DNA of 64,000 nt from DASUBV01 sp963725175 (GTDB taxonomy: Bacteria; Actinomycetota; Actinomycetes; Streptosporangiales; Streptosporangiaceae): contig CAVRXH010000006.1 in assembly GCA_963725175.1 (NCBI GenBank), positions 2,232,001 through 2,296,000 of the forward strand, given 5' to 3'. Positions 1 to 8,285 of this stretch are shown here, piece after piece. Position numbers and translations under genes: made by a program. The notes below the pieces were generated by a model. That model saw only the letters and a program-made list of their open reading frames with translations. It had not been told where the DNA came from and ran no database searches. Each line of letters begins with the position of its first letter. Within the stretch, counting starts at the first letter, position 1.

Positions 1-522
1 ACGCTGACCACCCGGCACCTGGTCCTTGACGTGACCGACCCGGCCGAGCAGGTGGCCAGGATCGCCGTCGCCGAACGGCACCACGGCACCGGCCGGATCG
101 GCCTGGGCTACGTGCGCGGCTTCGGCCTGTCGGCCGGGGCGCTCGGCTCCACCGTCGCGCACGACGCGCACAACTGCATGCTGGTCGGCGCGGCCGGCCC
201 GCAGGGTCCCGCCGACATGGCGGTCGCCCTGGCCCGGCTGGCCGAGCTCGGCGGCGGCCAGGTCGCGGTGCTGAACGGCCGGGTGATCGCCGAGGTGCCG
301 CTGCCGGTTGGCGGCCTGATGAGCGACCAGCCCGCCGCCGACGTGGCGGCGGCGGTCCACCACCTGGAGCAAGTCACCGCCGCAGAACTCGGGGTCACCA
401 TCGACGCCCCGTTCATGCACCTGAGCTTCCTGGGCCTGTCAGTCATCCCGGAACTGCGGATCACCGACCTGGGCCTGGTGGACGTCAGCCGGTTCGAGCT
501 AACCCCGCTCGCCGCCGACTAG
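1..522 (+). CDS. ade: Adenine deaminase, C-terminal part (5' end outside window)
   Basis: Open in frame 1 from the first base, so the gene begins upstream. The visible 173 residues match the C-terminal domain of the amidohydrolase-type adenine deaminase: GYVRGFGLSAGALGSTVAHD, then AHNCMLVG, LAELGGGQVAVLNGRV, PLPVGGLMSD and FMHLSFLGLSVIPELRITD are landmark segments of this family. The enzyme converts adenine to hypoxanthine plus ammonia in the cytosol. The metal-binding N-terminal barrel is not in the window. The stop overlaps the end of the convergent gene by 24 bases. A purine/cytosine-type permease lies 1.3 kb away, which fits a purine-salvage neighbourhood (inference). Confidence 0.88.
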   Translation, partial: TLTTRHLVLDVTDPAEQVARIAVAERHHGTGRIGLGYVRGFGLSAGALGSTVAHDAHNCMLVGAAGPQGPADMAVALARLAELGGGQVAVLNGRVIAEVPLPVGGLMSDQPAADVAAAVHHLEQVTAAELGVTIDAPFMHLSFLGLSVIPELRITDLGLVDVSRFELTPLAAD

Positions 523-1644
523 CAGGTCAGGCGCCTCGCCGACGATCGCGCTGATCACCACCAAGCCCTGCTTGGCAGCGAGCTGGGCCCCGAGCGGCGT
601 GCCCGTGGCCGAAGCCGTCCCCGGCTTGCAGGGCGCCTGCCGGTCGAAGTGCCATGCGCTGCCATCCAGCGGGCCGGTGAGCAGGTCGCCTGACGGGGTG
701 AGCAGGTAGCCGGTGCCGTCCTGCGGGTCAGCGGCGTCGCTCGCGATGACCAGGCTGGCCGATGCCGGGACCCCGGCGGTGCCCATCACGGCGGCGCGGT
801 TCGCGGCGGGCAGGTCAAGCGCGACGCGGGTCCAGTTGGTGCTTCCGACCACCGACGAGTACAGCGAGAACGTTGAGCAGTCCGCGGCGTAGTCGCTGCC
901 GCCGCCCTGGCAGCTGGCCATCAGCGCGAACGCCCGGCTGCCTGCCGCTTCCAGGTCGGTGACGCGCAGCCCGCCGACCGGCTCGCTGGTCCAGGTGCGG
1001 CCGCCGTCGGAGGTGGCGTACAGCGCCGGGCCGAACGCCCACCCGTCCGACAGGTTCAGGAACCGCACCTGGCTGACGCCGGCGGAACCCTCCGGGCCGC
1101 TGGTAGCCGGCGCGCTGACGCCGTACCAGGTCTGCCCGTAGTCGGAGGTGCCGGCCAGCCAGGCGCAGCTGGCGGTGGCGCACTGGCCGGGGGCGTTCGC
1201 CTGGCCGATGACCGCGCCTACCGAGCCGCTGATCATGGTGACCGAGGTGGGCCGGAAGTCCGCGGCCGGGGCGGTGCCGGACGTGCTGGTGGACAGGCCC
1301 GTGCCGAGCTGCGGGGGGGCCGAGGTATGCGGCGCTGCCGGGGATGACGAGGTCGGCGGGGACGGCGTCGGGGTGACGGTGATGGTCTTCGTGTGCGCCG
1401 CGGGACCGGCGCCAGAGGCAGCGGGCTGCTGGGTGCCGAGGCCGGGCAGCAGCCCCGTGGCGAACGACGGAACCAGCACCGCCCCGGCGATGAGGACAAC
1501 GGCGCCGACGCCGACCGTCAGGGCCTGGTTCAGCTTGCGGCGCCGGGCCCGACCGCGGATCCGCTCGAAGCTGCCGGGGAGCGGAGGAAGAGGATCGACC
1601 TCGGCGGTCAGCCATCGGTCAAGCTCGTCGCGCGATTCAGTCAC
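499..1644 (-). CDS. Membrane-anchored protein with anti-sigma-like N terminus and BNR-type repeats
   Basis: 381 aa from a GTG start. Residues 1-35 are a short charged cytosolic part that includes ELDRWL and RARRRK. A single membrane segment follows at about 42-66. A Thr/Ser/Pro-rich linker runs to about 125, then an exported domain of about 250 aa. That domain has Asp-box (BNR) signatures, TSDYGQTW and TSDGGRTW, as in sialidase/Ycf48-like beta-propellers, and several Cys. The N-terminal layout resembles proteins encoded next to ECF sigma factors, but no intact sigma gene precedes it. Only a broken tail (RLKAALGDARD in one frame, closed by a stop a few codons upstream) overlaps the start. Function unknown; a ligand- or wall-binding surface protein is the best reading. 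Confidence 0.72.
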   Translation of the reverse strand: MTESRDELDRWLTAEVDPLPPLPGSFERIRGRARRRKLNQALTVGVGAVVLIAGAVLVPSFATGLLPGLGTQQPAASGAGPAAHTKTITVTPTPSPPTSSSPAAPHTSAPPQLGTGLSTSTSGTAPAADFRPTSVTMISGSVGAVIGQANAPGQCATASCAWLAGTSDYGQTWYGVSAPATSGPEGSAGVSQVRFLNLSDGWAFGPALYATSDGGRTWTSEPVGGLRVTDLEAAGSRAFALMASCQGGGSDYAADCSTFSLYSSVVGSTNWTRVALDLPAANRAAVMGTAGVPASASLVIASDAADPQDGTGYLLTPSGDLLTGPLDGSAWHFDRQAPCKPGTASATGTPLGAQLAAKQGLVVISAIVGEAPDLLVGGERG

Positions 1645-1798
1645 GAGCGTCCCCCAGCGCCGCCTTCAGCCGCGTCCCGGCCTGCCTTCAGCTCGCCCAG
1701 GTCGCTGATGCCCAGGTCGGCGGCCTGGCCCGGCCACCATTAAGACGCCGCTTGATGGTCAGTGGTTGGAAACGGCAGTGGCTGGAGAAGGGCAGCCC

Positions 1799-3247
1799 CT
1801 AGACCGGGGTGGCTTCGCCTTCGGCGCGGACCTTGCGGGCGGCTAGCAGCCAGTAGACGACGCCGCCGACGATCAGGCCGAGGAAGACGCTGAAGTCCGA
1901 GCCTTCCTTGCCGCCGATCCGGCTGGCCAGCGGACCCACGTAAGGCGAGTACGCGTTCAGCCAGAGCGCGGCGGCCACCATGCCGGCGGCCTGGGCGGTG
2001 ATGGCCGGCCAGTGGAAGCCGCCGCCGCGGAAGTACCGGCCGCCATGCTCGTCCATCAGCCCGGCGGGGTCATAGCGGTTCTTCCGCAGCCAGGAGTCGA
2101 CCAGGTAAATAGCGCACCAGGGACCGAGCCAGACGATGATGAACAGCAGGAAGTCATACAGCAGGGTGCTGAACCTGGCGGAAAACACGGCGTAGGCAGC
2201 GAGCGCCCCGCACACCACGGTGTCGACGGCCACGCAGTGCACCCGGCGCAACTTCGGGATCAGGCTCTGCAGGGTGACGCCGGAGGAGTACAGGTCCAGG
2301 GTGTTAATGGCGAAAAGCTGGAACACGGCGAAGATCAGGTACGGCACCACGAACCAGGCGGGGAAGGCCGAAGGCAGGCCGGAGATGGACACGGCGCCGG
2401 GCGAGCCGGTGGCGGCGAGGGCGGGGACGCCGGTGGCGACGGCGGCGCCGAGGATCTCCAGCAGCGCGGACGGGATGGCGCCGCCGAGGGCCACGGCGAG
2501 CACGGTCCGCTTCTTGTCGGCGTCGGCGGGCAGGTAGCGCGAGTAGTCGTTGCCGTTCTCGGTCCAGCCGAGGCCGCCGGCGGCGATGACGAGGGCCAGG
2601 ACGATCATCATGGTGCCCCAGCTCGCGCCGTGCGGGGCGGCGTGCAGGTTCACCTTGGACGTGGTGAGGATCGCCATCACGACGAACAGCACGATGAACG
2701 GCACGGCGAGCCACTTGAGCACCTTGAGCACGGCGGCGTGGCCGAGCAGCGGCAGCACGGCCTGGATGGCGATGGCCAGCAGGATGAAGATGATCTTCGC
2801 GGGGGCCCCGGCGGTGAAGCCGGCCTTGGTGGACAGCGCGATGGCGGCCAGGACGATCAGGACAATGCCCTCGATCTCGAACCCGACCTGGGTGATCCAG
2901 TTGAAGAATGACGGCGCCTTGTTGCCGCGCGGCCCGAACGCGGCCCGGCTGATCGCGAAGGTGGTGGTCCCTGCGGCCGGTCCCTGCAGGCTGGTCAGGC
3001 CGGTCAGCAGGTAGAACAGGTTGCCGATCAGGATGACGACGATGGCCTGGGCGAAGGACAGCCCGAGGATGATCGCCAGCCCGCCGTAGACGACGAACTC
3101 GACATTCCACACCGCCCCGGCCCACATCCAGAACAGCCCGGCGGGATTGCCCCAGCGGGCCTGCGGCGGGATGTACTCGATGCCGCGCTGCTCGATGTTG
3201 GTGACCGAGGGTGCGGCGCTGTCTGCCGCGGTCGCGGGCTGTGCCAC
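1799..3247 (-). CDS. NCS1-family nucleobase (purine/cytosine) permease
   Basis: 482 aa from GTG at 3247, chosen because GGGAGG lies four bases upstream and the NCS1-like sequence begins soon after; an ATG at 3310 would add 21 unlikely residues. About 12 hydrophobic segments. The N-terminal WGNPAGLFWMWAGAVWN stretch and an FGPRGNK loop are typical of the NCS1 family (cytosine, purine, allantoin and hydantoin permeases), which imports nucleobases with Na+ or H+. The specific substrate cannot be read off. Proximity to adenine deaminase favours a purine or cytosine. It faces a 316-bp non-coding stretch that it shares with the lipid operon. Confidence 0.86.
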   Translation of the reverse strand: MAQPATAADSAAPSVTNIEQRGIEYIPPQARWGNPAGLFWMWAGAVWNVEFVVYGGLAIILGLSFAQAIVVILIGNLFYLLTGLTSLQGPAAGTTTFAISRAAFGPRGNKAPSFFNWITQVGFEIEGIVLIVLAAIALSTKAGFTAGAPAKIIFILLAIAIQAVLPLLGHAAVLKVLKWLAVPFIVLFVVMAILTTSKVNLHAAPHGASWGTMMIVLALVIAAGGLGWTENGNDYSRYLPADADKKRTVLAVALGGAIPSALLEILGAAVATGVPALAATGSPGAVSISGLPSAFPAWFVVPYLIFAVFQLFAINTLDLYSSGVTLQSLIPKLRRVHCVAVDTVVCGALAAYAVFSARFSTLLYDFLLFIIVWLGPWCAIYLVDSWLRKNRYDPAGLMDEHGGRYFRGGGFHWPAITAQAAGMVAAALWLNAYSPYVGPLASRIGGKEGSDFSVFLGLIVGGVVYWLLAARKVRAEGEATPV

Positions 3248-3563
3248 GGGACCTCCCTGCTCGCTGCTGCGGATCTGGAGGCAGGTGCACGACTGCGGCA
3301 CTGCCGGCATGCATGGCGGAGATTACTACGCCGCCAACCGCCAGGGAAGAACGGGTTTGCCCCCGACTGCCCGTTCCGGCCGCCTCGCGCCCCGGCGGGG
3401 CAGCTCCGGCCATGTGACGCACATCACCAATCCGCGCGGGTGAGGTCAACGAATCAGCGACGGGAAGGGGCCGATGAGGCCGATGAGGGGGTGCTGCCGA
3501 CATGCGACAGGGAAATGAGCAGTCGCTGGCGGCAGCATGGCCGCCGATGCGGCGCCGGGCCAC
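3248..3563. other. Divergent intergenic region (316 bp) between permease and lipid operon
   Basis: No convincing gene. It should hold the promoters of both flanking units. Visible elements are a CRP-like palindrome (3413-3428) and a hairpin with arms GAACGGG (3349-3355) and CCCGTTC (3370-3376) that would lie in the leader of the permease. A second in-frame ATG for the FAD gene sits at 3537. Confidence 0.5.
3413..3428. promoter_or_regulatory. CRP/FNR-like palindrome
   Basis: TGTGA-N6-TCACC matches the TGTGA-N6-TCACA consensus at nine of ten arm positions. It lies 166 bases upstream of the permease start and 136 upstream of the FAD oxidoreductase start. Actinomycete Crp proteins bind GTG-N8-CAC-like sites. 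Which gene it would control is unknown. Confidence 0.35.
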
Positions 3564-4820
3564 ATGACCAGGCGCCGCATCGGCATCATCGGCAGCGGAA
3601 TTGGCGGGCTCACGGCCGGGTACGTGCTGTCACGGGGCGACGACGTCACGCTGTTCGAGGCGGCGCCCCGGCTGGGCGGACACGCCCACACCCACCAGAT
3701 CACCGGCCCTGACGGCCGGGAGCTGCTGGTGGATTCGGGATTCATCGTGCACAACACCAGGACCTATCCGCTTTTCACCCGGCTGCTGGCCGAGCTGGGC
3801 GTGGCGGTTCAGCCATCGGAGATGAGCATGTCGGTGAGCTGCGCGGGCTGCGGCCTGGCCTATGCCGGGCAGCGCGGTCCCGGCGGGCTGGCGGCTGGCC
3901 TTCGCCGGGGTGGCGCCCGGTATGCCTGGATGCTCGGCGAGGTGCTCCGCTTTCACCGCGCCGCCCGCCGCCTGCTCGCGGCCGGCTCCGATACCCAGAC
4001 GCTCGGTGAGTTCCTGGCGGCCGGGCGCTACTCGGACTACTTCATCAGCCATTTCGCGATGCCGTTCGTGGCGGCGGTCTGGTCCTGCCCGCCGGACACG
4101 GCGCTGCGCTACCCGGCCCGCTACCTGTTCGCGTTCCTGAACCAGCATGGCCTGCTCTCGGTGACCGGCTCGCCGCCGTGGCTGACGGTCGCGGGCGGGT
4201 CCGCTAGTTATGTCGAACGGATCGCCAAGCAACTCGCCGTCGTCCGGCCCGGTGCCCAGGTCACCAGGCTGCGGCGCCTGGCGGCGGGCGCGGAGGTGAC
4301 CTTCGCTGACGCGGACGGGGACCGGACGGAGCGGTTCGACGCGGTCGTCCTGGCCACCCACCCGGACCAGGCGCTCGCGATCCTGGCGGACCCGACCAGC
4401 ACCGAGCGCGAGGTGCTCGGCGCGTTCCGGTACTCGCGCAACGAGACGGTGCTGCACACCGATGCCTCGGTGCTGCCGCGCGGCCGGGCGGTCCGCGCGT
4501 CCTGGAACTACGCGCTGGCCTCCTGCACGCCGGACGCCCAGGTCCGGGTCAGCTATGACATGAGCAGGCTCCAGCGGCTGCCTGGCCACTATGTGGTGAC
4601 GCTGAACGCGGCGCGGGCGATCGCGCCCGGCCAGGTCATCGCCCGGATGGACTACGAGCACCCGGTGTATGACCCGGCCAGCGTCGCGGCGCAGCGGCGG
4701 CTGCCCGAGCTGAACGACGGGCAGACGGCGTTCGCTGGCGCCTACCACGGCTGGGGATTCCACGAGGACGGCTGCCGGGCCGGGCTGGCGGCGGCGATCT
4801 CGCTCGGCGGCCGCTGGTGA
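3564..4820 (+). CDS. FAD-dependent oxidoreductase (amine-oxidase fold) of a lipid-modification operon
   Basis: 418 aa. The dinucleotide-binding motif GSGIGG is at residues 10-15, followed by FEAAPRLGGHAHTH and VDSGFIVHN, the pattern of the flavin 'NAD/FAD-binding, amine oxidase' proteins found next to DUF1365 and cyclopropane-fatty-acid-synthase genes (for example mycobacterial Rv0449c-type). In related clusters such flavoproteins reduce or desaturate an acyl chain that the neighbouring methyltransferase modifies; the exact reaction here is inference. First gene of four; its TGA overlaps the next GTG by four bases. ATG at 3564 is preferred; ATG 3537 is an alternative and neither has a strong ribosome site. 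Confidence 0.82.
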   Translation: MTRRRIGIIGSGIGGLTAGYVLSRGDDVTLFEAAPRLGGHAHTHQITGPDGRELLVDSGFIVHNTRTYPLFTRLLAELGVAVQPSEMSMSVSCAGCGLAYAGQRGPGGLAAGLRRGGARYAWMLGEVLRFHRAARRLLAAGSDTQTLGEFLAAGRYSDYFISHFAMPFVAAVWSCPPDTALRYPARYLFAFLNQHGLLSVTGSPPWLTVAGGSASYVERIAKQLAVVRPGAQVTRLRRLAAGAEVTFADADGDRTERFDAVVLATHPDQALAILADPTSTEREVLGAFRYSRNETVLHTDASVLPRGRAVRASWNYALASCTPDAQVRVSYDMSRLQRLPGHYVVTLNAARAIAPGQVIARMDYEHPVYDPASVAAQRRLPELNDGQTAFAGAYHGWGFHEDGCRAGLAAAISLGGRW

Positions 4821-5548
4821 GCGCGCTCTATGAGTGCGCCATCCGGCACGTCAGGGCGGCGCCGCTGCGCAACGCCTTCACCTACCGCAGCTACCTGTGG
4901 CTCACCGACCTGGATGAATTGCCGGAACTGCCGCGCTGGCTCCGCCCGCTGGCCACCTTCAAGCCCGCCGATCACCTCGGCGACCCGAGCCGCAGCATCC
5001 GCCAGAACGTGGACTCCTTTCTTTCCCTGAACGGGATTGAACTGGGCGGCGGCAAGATCAGCATGCTGGCGCACGCCCGGGTACTGGGCTACGTGTTCAA
5101 CCCGCTCACCGTCTACTGGTGTCACAACGCCGCGGGCGAGCTGGAGTGCGTGCTCGCGGAGGTGCACAACACCTACCGGCAGCGGCACTGCTACCTGCTG
5201 CGCACCGGGCCAGGCGGGCAGGCCCTGGTGCCCAAGGAGTTCTACGTCTCGCCGTTCTACCCGGTGGACGGCAGCTACCAGATGTCGCTGCCCGAGCCCG
5301 CCGAGCGGCTCGCGCTGACCGTGACGCTGCACCGGCCGGGCGACCGCCCGTTCGTGGCCAGCGTGCGCGGCGTGCGCAAGGCGGCCGGCCCGGCGCAGTT
5401 GCTGCGGCTGGCCGCGCGGCATCCCTGGTCGACGGCGGCCGTCACGGCCCGCATTCATGCCCAGGGCCTGAAGCTCTACCGGCGCGGGCTGCCGGTCGCG
5501 GCCCGCCCCCGCGAGCACCGCCAGGAGGGAGTCTCATGCGACAGGTAA
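4817..5548 (+). CDS. DUF1365 family protein
   Basis: 243 aa from GTG, coupled to the gene before (GTGA). The whole length fits DUF1365: ALYECAIRHVR at the N terminus, a central HARVLGYVFNPLTVYWCH, EVHNTYRQRHCYLL, and KEFYVSPFYPVDGSY. The family has no assigned biochemical role but almost always sits between a flavin oxidoreductase and a cyclopropane-fatty-acyl-phospholipid synthase, so it probably serves the same acyl-chain modification (established context, inferred role). Its end overlaps the next gene by 13 bases. Confidence 0.85.
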   Translation: MSALYECAIRHVRAAPLRNAFTYRSYLWLTDLDELPELPRWLRPLATFKPADHLGDPSRSIRQNVDSFLSLNGIELGGGKISMLAHARVLGYVFNPLTVYWCHNAAGELECVLAEVHNTYRQRHCYLLRTGPGGQALVPKEFYVSPFYPVDGSYQMSLPEPAERLALTVTLHRPGDRPFVASVRGVRKAAGPAQLLRLAARHPWSTAAVTARIHAQGLKLYRRGLPVAARPREHRQEGVSCDR

Positions 5549-6837
5549 CCGAGCTAGAGCAACCGCCGGCGCGGACTGCGCCGGGCGCGGTCGACCCGAC
5601 CCGCTGGCCGGATGTCGCCGTCGTGCCGCGCGGCCGCTTCAGGGCGGCCATCGCGCGGCGGCTGTTCCAGATGGCCACCGCCGGCCTGCCGATCCGGGTC
5701 CAGTTCCCCGGCCCGCCGCCGCGCGGCGCGCGCGCCGTGCCGGTGCTGTACCTGCACCGGCCCGATGACTTCTTCCGCCGGGTCGGCGCGGGCGGGCTGA
5801 TCGGCTTCGGCGAGTCGTACATGGCCGGCGACTGGGACGCCGACGACCTGCCCGGCCTGCTGACCGTGCTGGCCGAGCGGGTGGACCGGCTGGTGCCGCG
5901 CTGGGCGCAGTGGCTGCGCGGCGCCTACGTGGCCAGGCCGCCGGCCGACTGGAACGCCGACGAGTCAGGCGCGCGCCGCAACGGGCACCGGCACTATGAC
6001 CTGTCCAACGAGATGTTCGCGCTGTTCCTCGACGAGACGATGACCTACTCTTCCGCGCTGTTCGAGAGCGGGACCGGCGGCCTGCCGCGCCCGCCGGCGG
6101 CGGGCCGGGAGGCCGCCGCGAGCTGCCTGGCGCGGGCGCAGCGGCGCAAGATCGACCGGCTGCTTGACGGGGCCGGGGTCGGCCAGGGCAGCCGGGTGCT
6201 GGAGATCGGCTCTGGCTGGGGCGAGCTGGCGATCAGGGCCGCCGCCAGGGGCGCCGAGGTGCGCACCATCACGGTGTCGGCGGAGCAGCGCGACCTGGCC
6301 AGGAAGCGGGTGGCGCAGGCCGGGCTGACCAGCCAGGTCACCGTTGAGCTGGCGGACTACCGGGAGGTCACCGGGGAGTACGACGCGATCGTGTCGGTGG
6401 AGATGATCGAGGCGGTGGCGGAGCGGTACTGGCCGGACTACTTCCGGGTGCTCAACCGGCTGCTGGCCCCCGGCGGGCGGGCCGGGCTGCAGGCCATCAC
6501 CATGCCGCATCACCGGATGCTGGCCACCCGGCGGACGCAGACCTGGATCCTGAAGTACATCTTCCCCGGCGGGCTCATCCCCTCGGTCGCCGCGATCGAG
6601 CAGAACCTGCGGGCGCACACCGGCCTGCGGATCACCGGGCGGCACGACTTCGGGCCGCACTACGCGCGGACGCTGGCGATCTGGCGGGACCGGTTCGCGG
6701 CGGCCGCGGCGGAACTGGACGCGCTGGGGTTCGACGAGGTGTTCCGCCGGATGTGGGAGCTTTACCTGTGCTACTCGCAGGCCGGGTTCGCCTCTGGGTA
6801 CCTCCAGGTCTCGCAGTTCGTGCTGGCCCGCCCGTGA
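5536..6837 (+). CDS. Cyclopropane-/methyl-fatty-acyl-phospholipid synthase (SAM-dependent)
   Basis: 433 aa from ATG 5536, which has AGGAGG seven bases upstream inside the DUF1365 gene. The SAM-binding loop LEIGSGWGELAIRAA begins near residue 222. TYSSALFESG, VEMIEAVAERYWPDYF and KYIFPGGLIPS are the family's active-site and substrate-channel segments. The enzyme transfers a methylene or methyl group from S-adenosylmethionine to the double bond of phospholipid acyl chains at the membrane face. With a flavoprotein partner the final product may be a mid-chain methyl-branched (10-methyl type) rather than a cyclopropane acid; that is inference. GTGA overlap with the next gene. Confidence 0.88.
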   Translation: MRQVTELEQPPARTAPGAVDPTRWPDVAVVPRGRFRAAIARRLFQMATAGLPIRVQFPGPPPRGARAVPVLYLHRPDDFFRRVGAGGLIGFGESYMAGDWDADDLPGLLTVLAERVDRLVPRWAQWLRGAYVARPPADWNADESGARRNGHRHYDLSNEMFALFLDETMTYSSALFESGTGGLPRPPAAGREAAASCLARAQRRKIDRLLDGAGVGQGSRVLEIGSGWGELAIRAAARGAEVRTITVSAEQRDLARKRVAQAGLTSQVTVELADYREVTGEYDAIVSVEMIEAVAERYWPDYFRVLNRLLAPGGRAGLQAITMPHHRMLATRRTQTWILKYIFPGGLIPSVAAIEQNLRAHTGLRITGRHDFGPHYARTLAIWRDRFAAAAAELDALGFDEVFRRMWELYLCYSQAGFASGYLQVSQFVLARP

Positions 6838-7640
6838 CCGGTCAGGCGCTGGCGCGGCTGGGGCTGACCCTGCTGGTGACGGCGGGCGCCAGCCTTGCGT
6901 TCCTGCTCGCGACGTTCTTCGTGGGCCGCCGGGCCGGGCGGTGGAACGTGGTGGACGTGGCCTGGGGGCCGGGGTTCGCGATCATCGCGGTGGTCGCGCT
7001 GGCGATGTCGGCCGGGTACGGCGTGACCTGGCGCCGGGCTCTGCTGGCCGCGGCGACGGCGGCCTGGGGGCTGCGGCTTGGCGGGTACATCGCCTGGCGC
7101 AGCCGGGGCAAGGGCGAGGATCCCCGGTATGAGCAGATGCTGGACAAGGCGCCGGGCAGCCGGGCGGCCTACGCGCTGCGCAAGGTGTTCCTGCTCCAGG
7201 CCGGGCTGATCTGGCTGATCTCGGTGCCGGTGCAGGCGGGCATGTTCCAGCGCGGGGGCGGCGGCTGGATCGCGGTCGCGGTGGCCGGCGCGGTGGTCTT
7301 CGCCGCCGGGCTGGCCTTCGAGTCGGTCGGCGACTGGCAGCTCGCCCGGTTCAAGTCCGATCCGGCGCACCGGGGGAAGGTGATGGACCGCGGCCTGTGG
7401 CGGTACACCAGGCACCCGAACTACTTCGGCGACGCCTGCGTGTGGTGGGGCCTGTTCGGCATCGGGCTCGGGTCGTGGACCGGGCTGGCGGCCGCGTTCG
7501 CGCCCGTGCTGATGACCTTCCTGCTGGCGGCGGGGAGCGGCAAGCCGATCACCGAGGAACGGCTGGGCAGCCGCCCCGGCTACGCCGAGTACGTCTCCCG
7601 GACCAGCGGGTTCGTGCCGCTGCCGCCGCGCCGCGCGTAG
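6834..7640 (+). CDS. DUF1295 membrane protein (steroid-5-alpha-reductase/isoprenylcysteine-methyltransferase-like fold)
   Basis: 268 aa from GTG overlapping the previous stop. Six or so membrane segments. The C-terminal RYTRHPNYFGDACVWWGLF motif is diagnostic of DUF1295 and related integral-membrane reductases and methyltransferases. FNVVDVAWGPGF-like residues (WNVVDVAWGPGF) occur near the N terminus. Last gene of the four-gene lipid operon; probable membrane step in the same acyl modification (inference). The last 61 bases overlap the convergent PadR gene. Confidence 0.82.
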   Translation: MTGQALARLGLTLLVTAGASLAFLLATFFVGRRAGRWNVVDVAWGPGFAIIAVVALAMSAGYGVTWRRALLAAATAAWGLRLGGYIAWRSRGKGEDPRYEQMLDKAPGSRAAYALRKVFLLQAGLIWLISVPVQAGMFQRGGGGWIAVAVAGAVVFAAGLAFESVGDWQLARFKSDPAHRGKVMDRGLWRYTRHPNYFGDACVWWGLFGIGLGSWTGLAAAFAPVLMTFLLAAGSGKPITEERLGSRPGYAEYVSRTSGFVPLPPRRA

Positions 7641-8170
7641 CTCTCCAGCACCTCGGGGCTGAGCCGCTGCTCGGCGGCCTCGACCACGCCGAGGTCGGCG
7701 CGCACATGCAGCTCGGCGGCGGTGACCAGCAGCGCGTCCACCGGCGATGACCCGGCCGCCTGCCTGGCCTCGCCCAGCGCCCGCAGCTCCTTCAGCAGGT
7801 GAGCGCGCTGCCGGGAGAGCAGGCCCGCGAGCACCTGCGGGTCGCCTGCCTGCGCGGCGGCCATCAGCTTCAGGAAGAAGTCGTCCCGGTAGCCGCCGGG
7901 CTTGCGCACCGGGGCCTGCAGCCACCTGTCCAGCTCGGCGCGGCCCGCCGGGGTGATCCGGTGCACCACCCGGTCCGGCTTGATGGCCTGCGGCTGGCGC
8001 TGCGACTCGATCAGCCCGTCCCGGCCGAGCCGGTCGAGCACCTGGTAGAGGTGGCCGATGTTCAGGCCGCCCCACTGGTCGCCGACCGCCTGCTCAAAGC
8101 TGGTCTTGAGCTCGTAGCCGTGCGCCGGCCGGGTGACCAGCAGCGCTAGCACCGCGTGCTGAAGCGGCAT
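7580..8170 (-). CDS. PadR-family transcriptional regulator
   Basis: 196 aa. Residues 1-80 form the PadR winged helix: LQHAVLALLVTRPAHGYELK, NIGHLYQVLDRLGRDGLIE, then a wing ending in the usual ITPAGRAELDRWL. The C-terminal part is the helical dimerisation domain. It is divergent from an FtsX-type ABC exporter (115-bp gap with repeated 12-mers), the usual arrangement in which PadR represses an exporter until an inducer binds. Its 3' end overlaps the DUF1295 gene tail by 61 bases. Confidence 0.9.
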   Translation of the reverse strand: MPLQHAVLALLVTRPAHGYELKTSFEQAVGDQWGGLNIGHLYQVLDRLGRDGLIESQRQPQAIKPDRVVHRITPAGRAELDRWLQAPVRKPGGYRDDFFLKLMAAAQAGDPQVLAGLLSRQRAHLLKELRALGEARQAAGSSPVDALLVTAAELHVRADLGVVEAAEQRLSPEVLESYARRGGSGTNPLVRETYSA

Positions 8171-8196
8171 CCTCGGCCCGCCTTTCTTCTTACATT

Positions 8197-8244
8197 GCTA
8201 CTAGGTAACGATACCGGGCATTTCGTTGCCTAGCTACTAGGTAA
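8197..8244. promoter_or_regulatory. Candidate PadR operator region: direct repeat of GCTACTAGGTAA
   Basis: The 12-mer GCTACTAGGTAA occurs at 8197-8208 and again at 8233-8244, 36 bases apart. The second copy lies in an imperfect palindrome, TTGCCTAG-CTA-CTAGGTAA (8226-8244). Both lie between the PadR and permease starts, so one regulator could control both directions. The exporter start at 8286 has a good GGAGG (8276-8280). Confidence 0.5.
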
Positions 8245-8285
8245 GCCCGCACAGTACCAGCAAGCATCGAACCGAAGGAGGACTC

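Noticed and set aside
1645..1798. A small gene or sigma factor between the BNR protein and the permease
   Set aside because: No open frame with a start and family match; only a short tail with in-frame stops.
5119..5535. A longer N terminus for the fatty-acid synthase
   Set aside because: Those 139 residues are an out-of-frame reading of DUF1365; ATG 5536 has AGGAGG and matches the family start.
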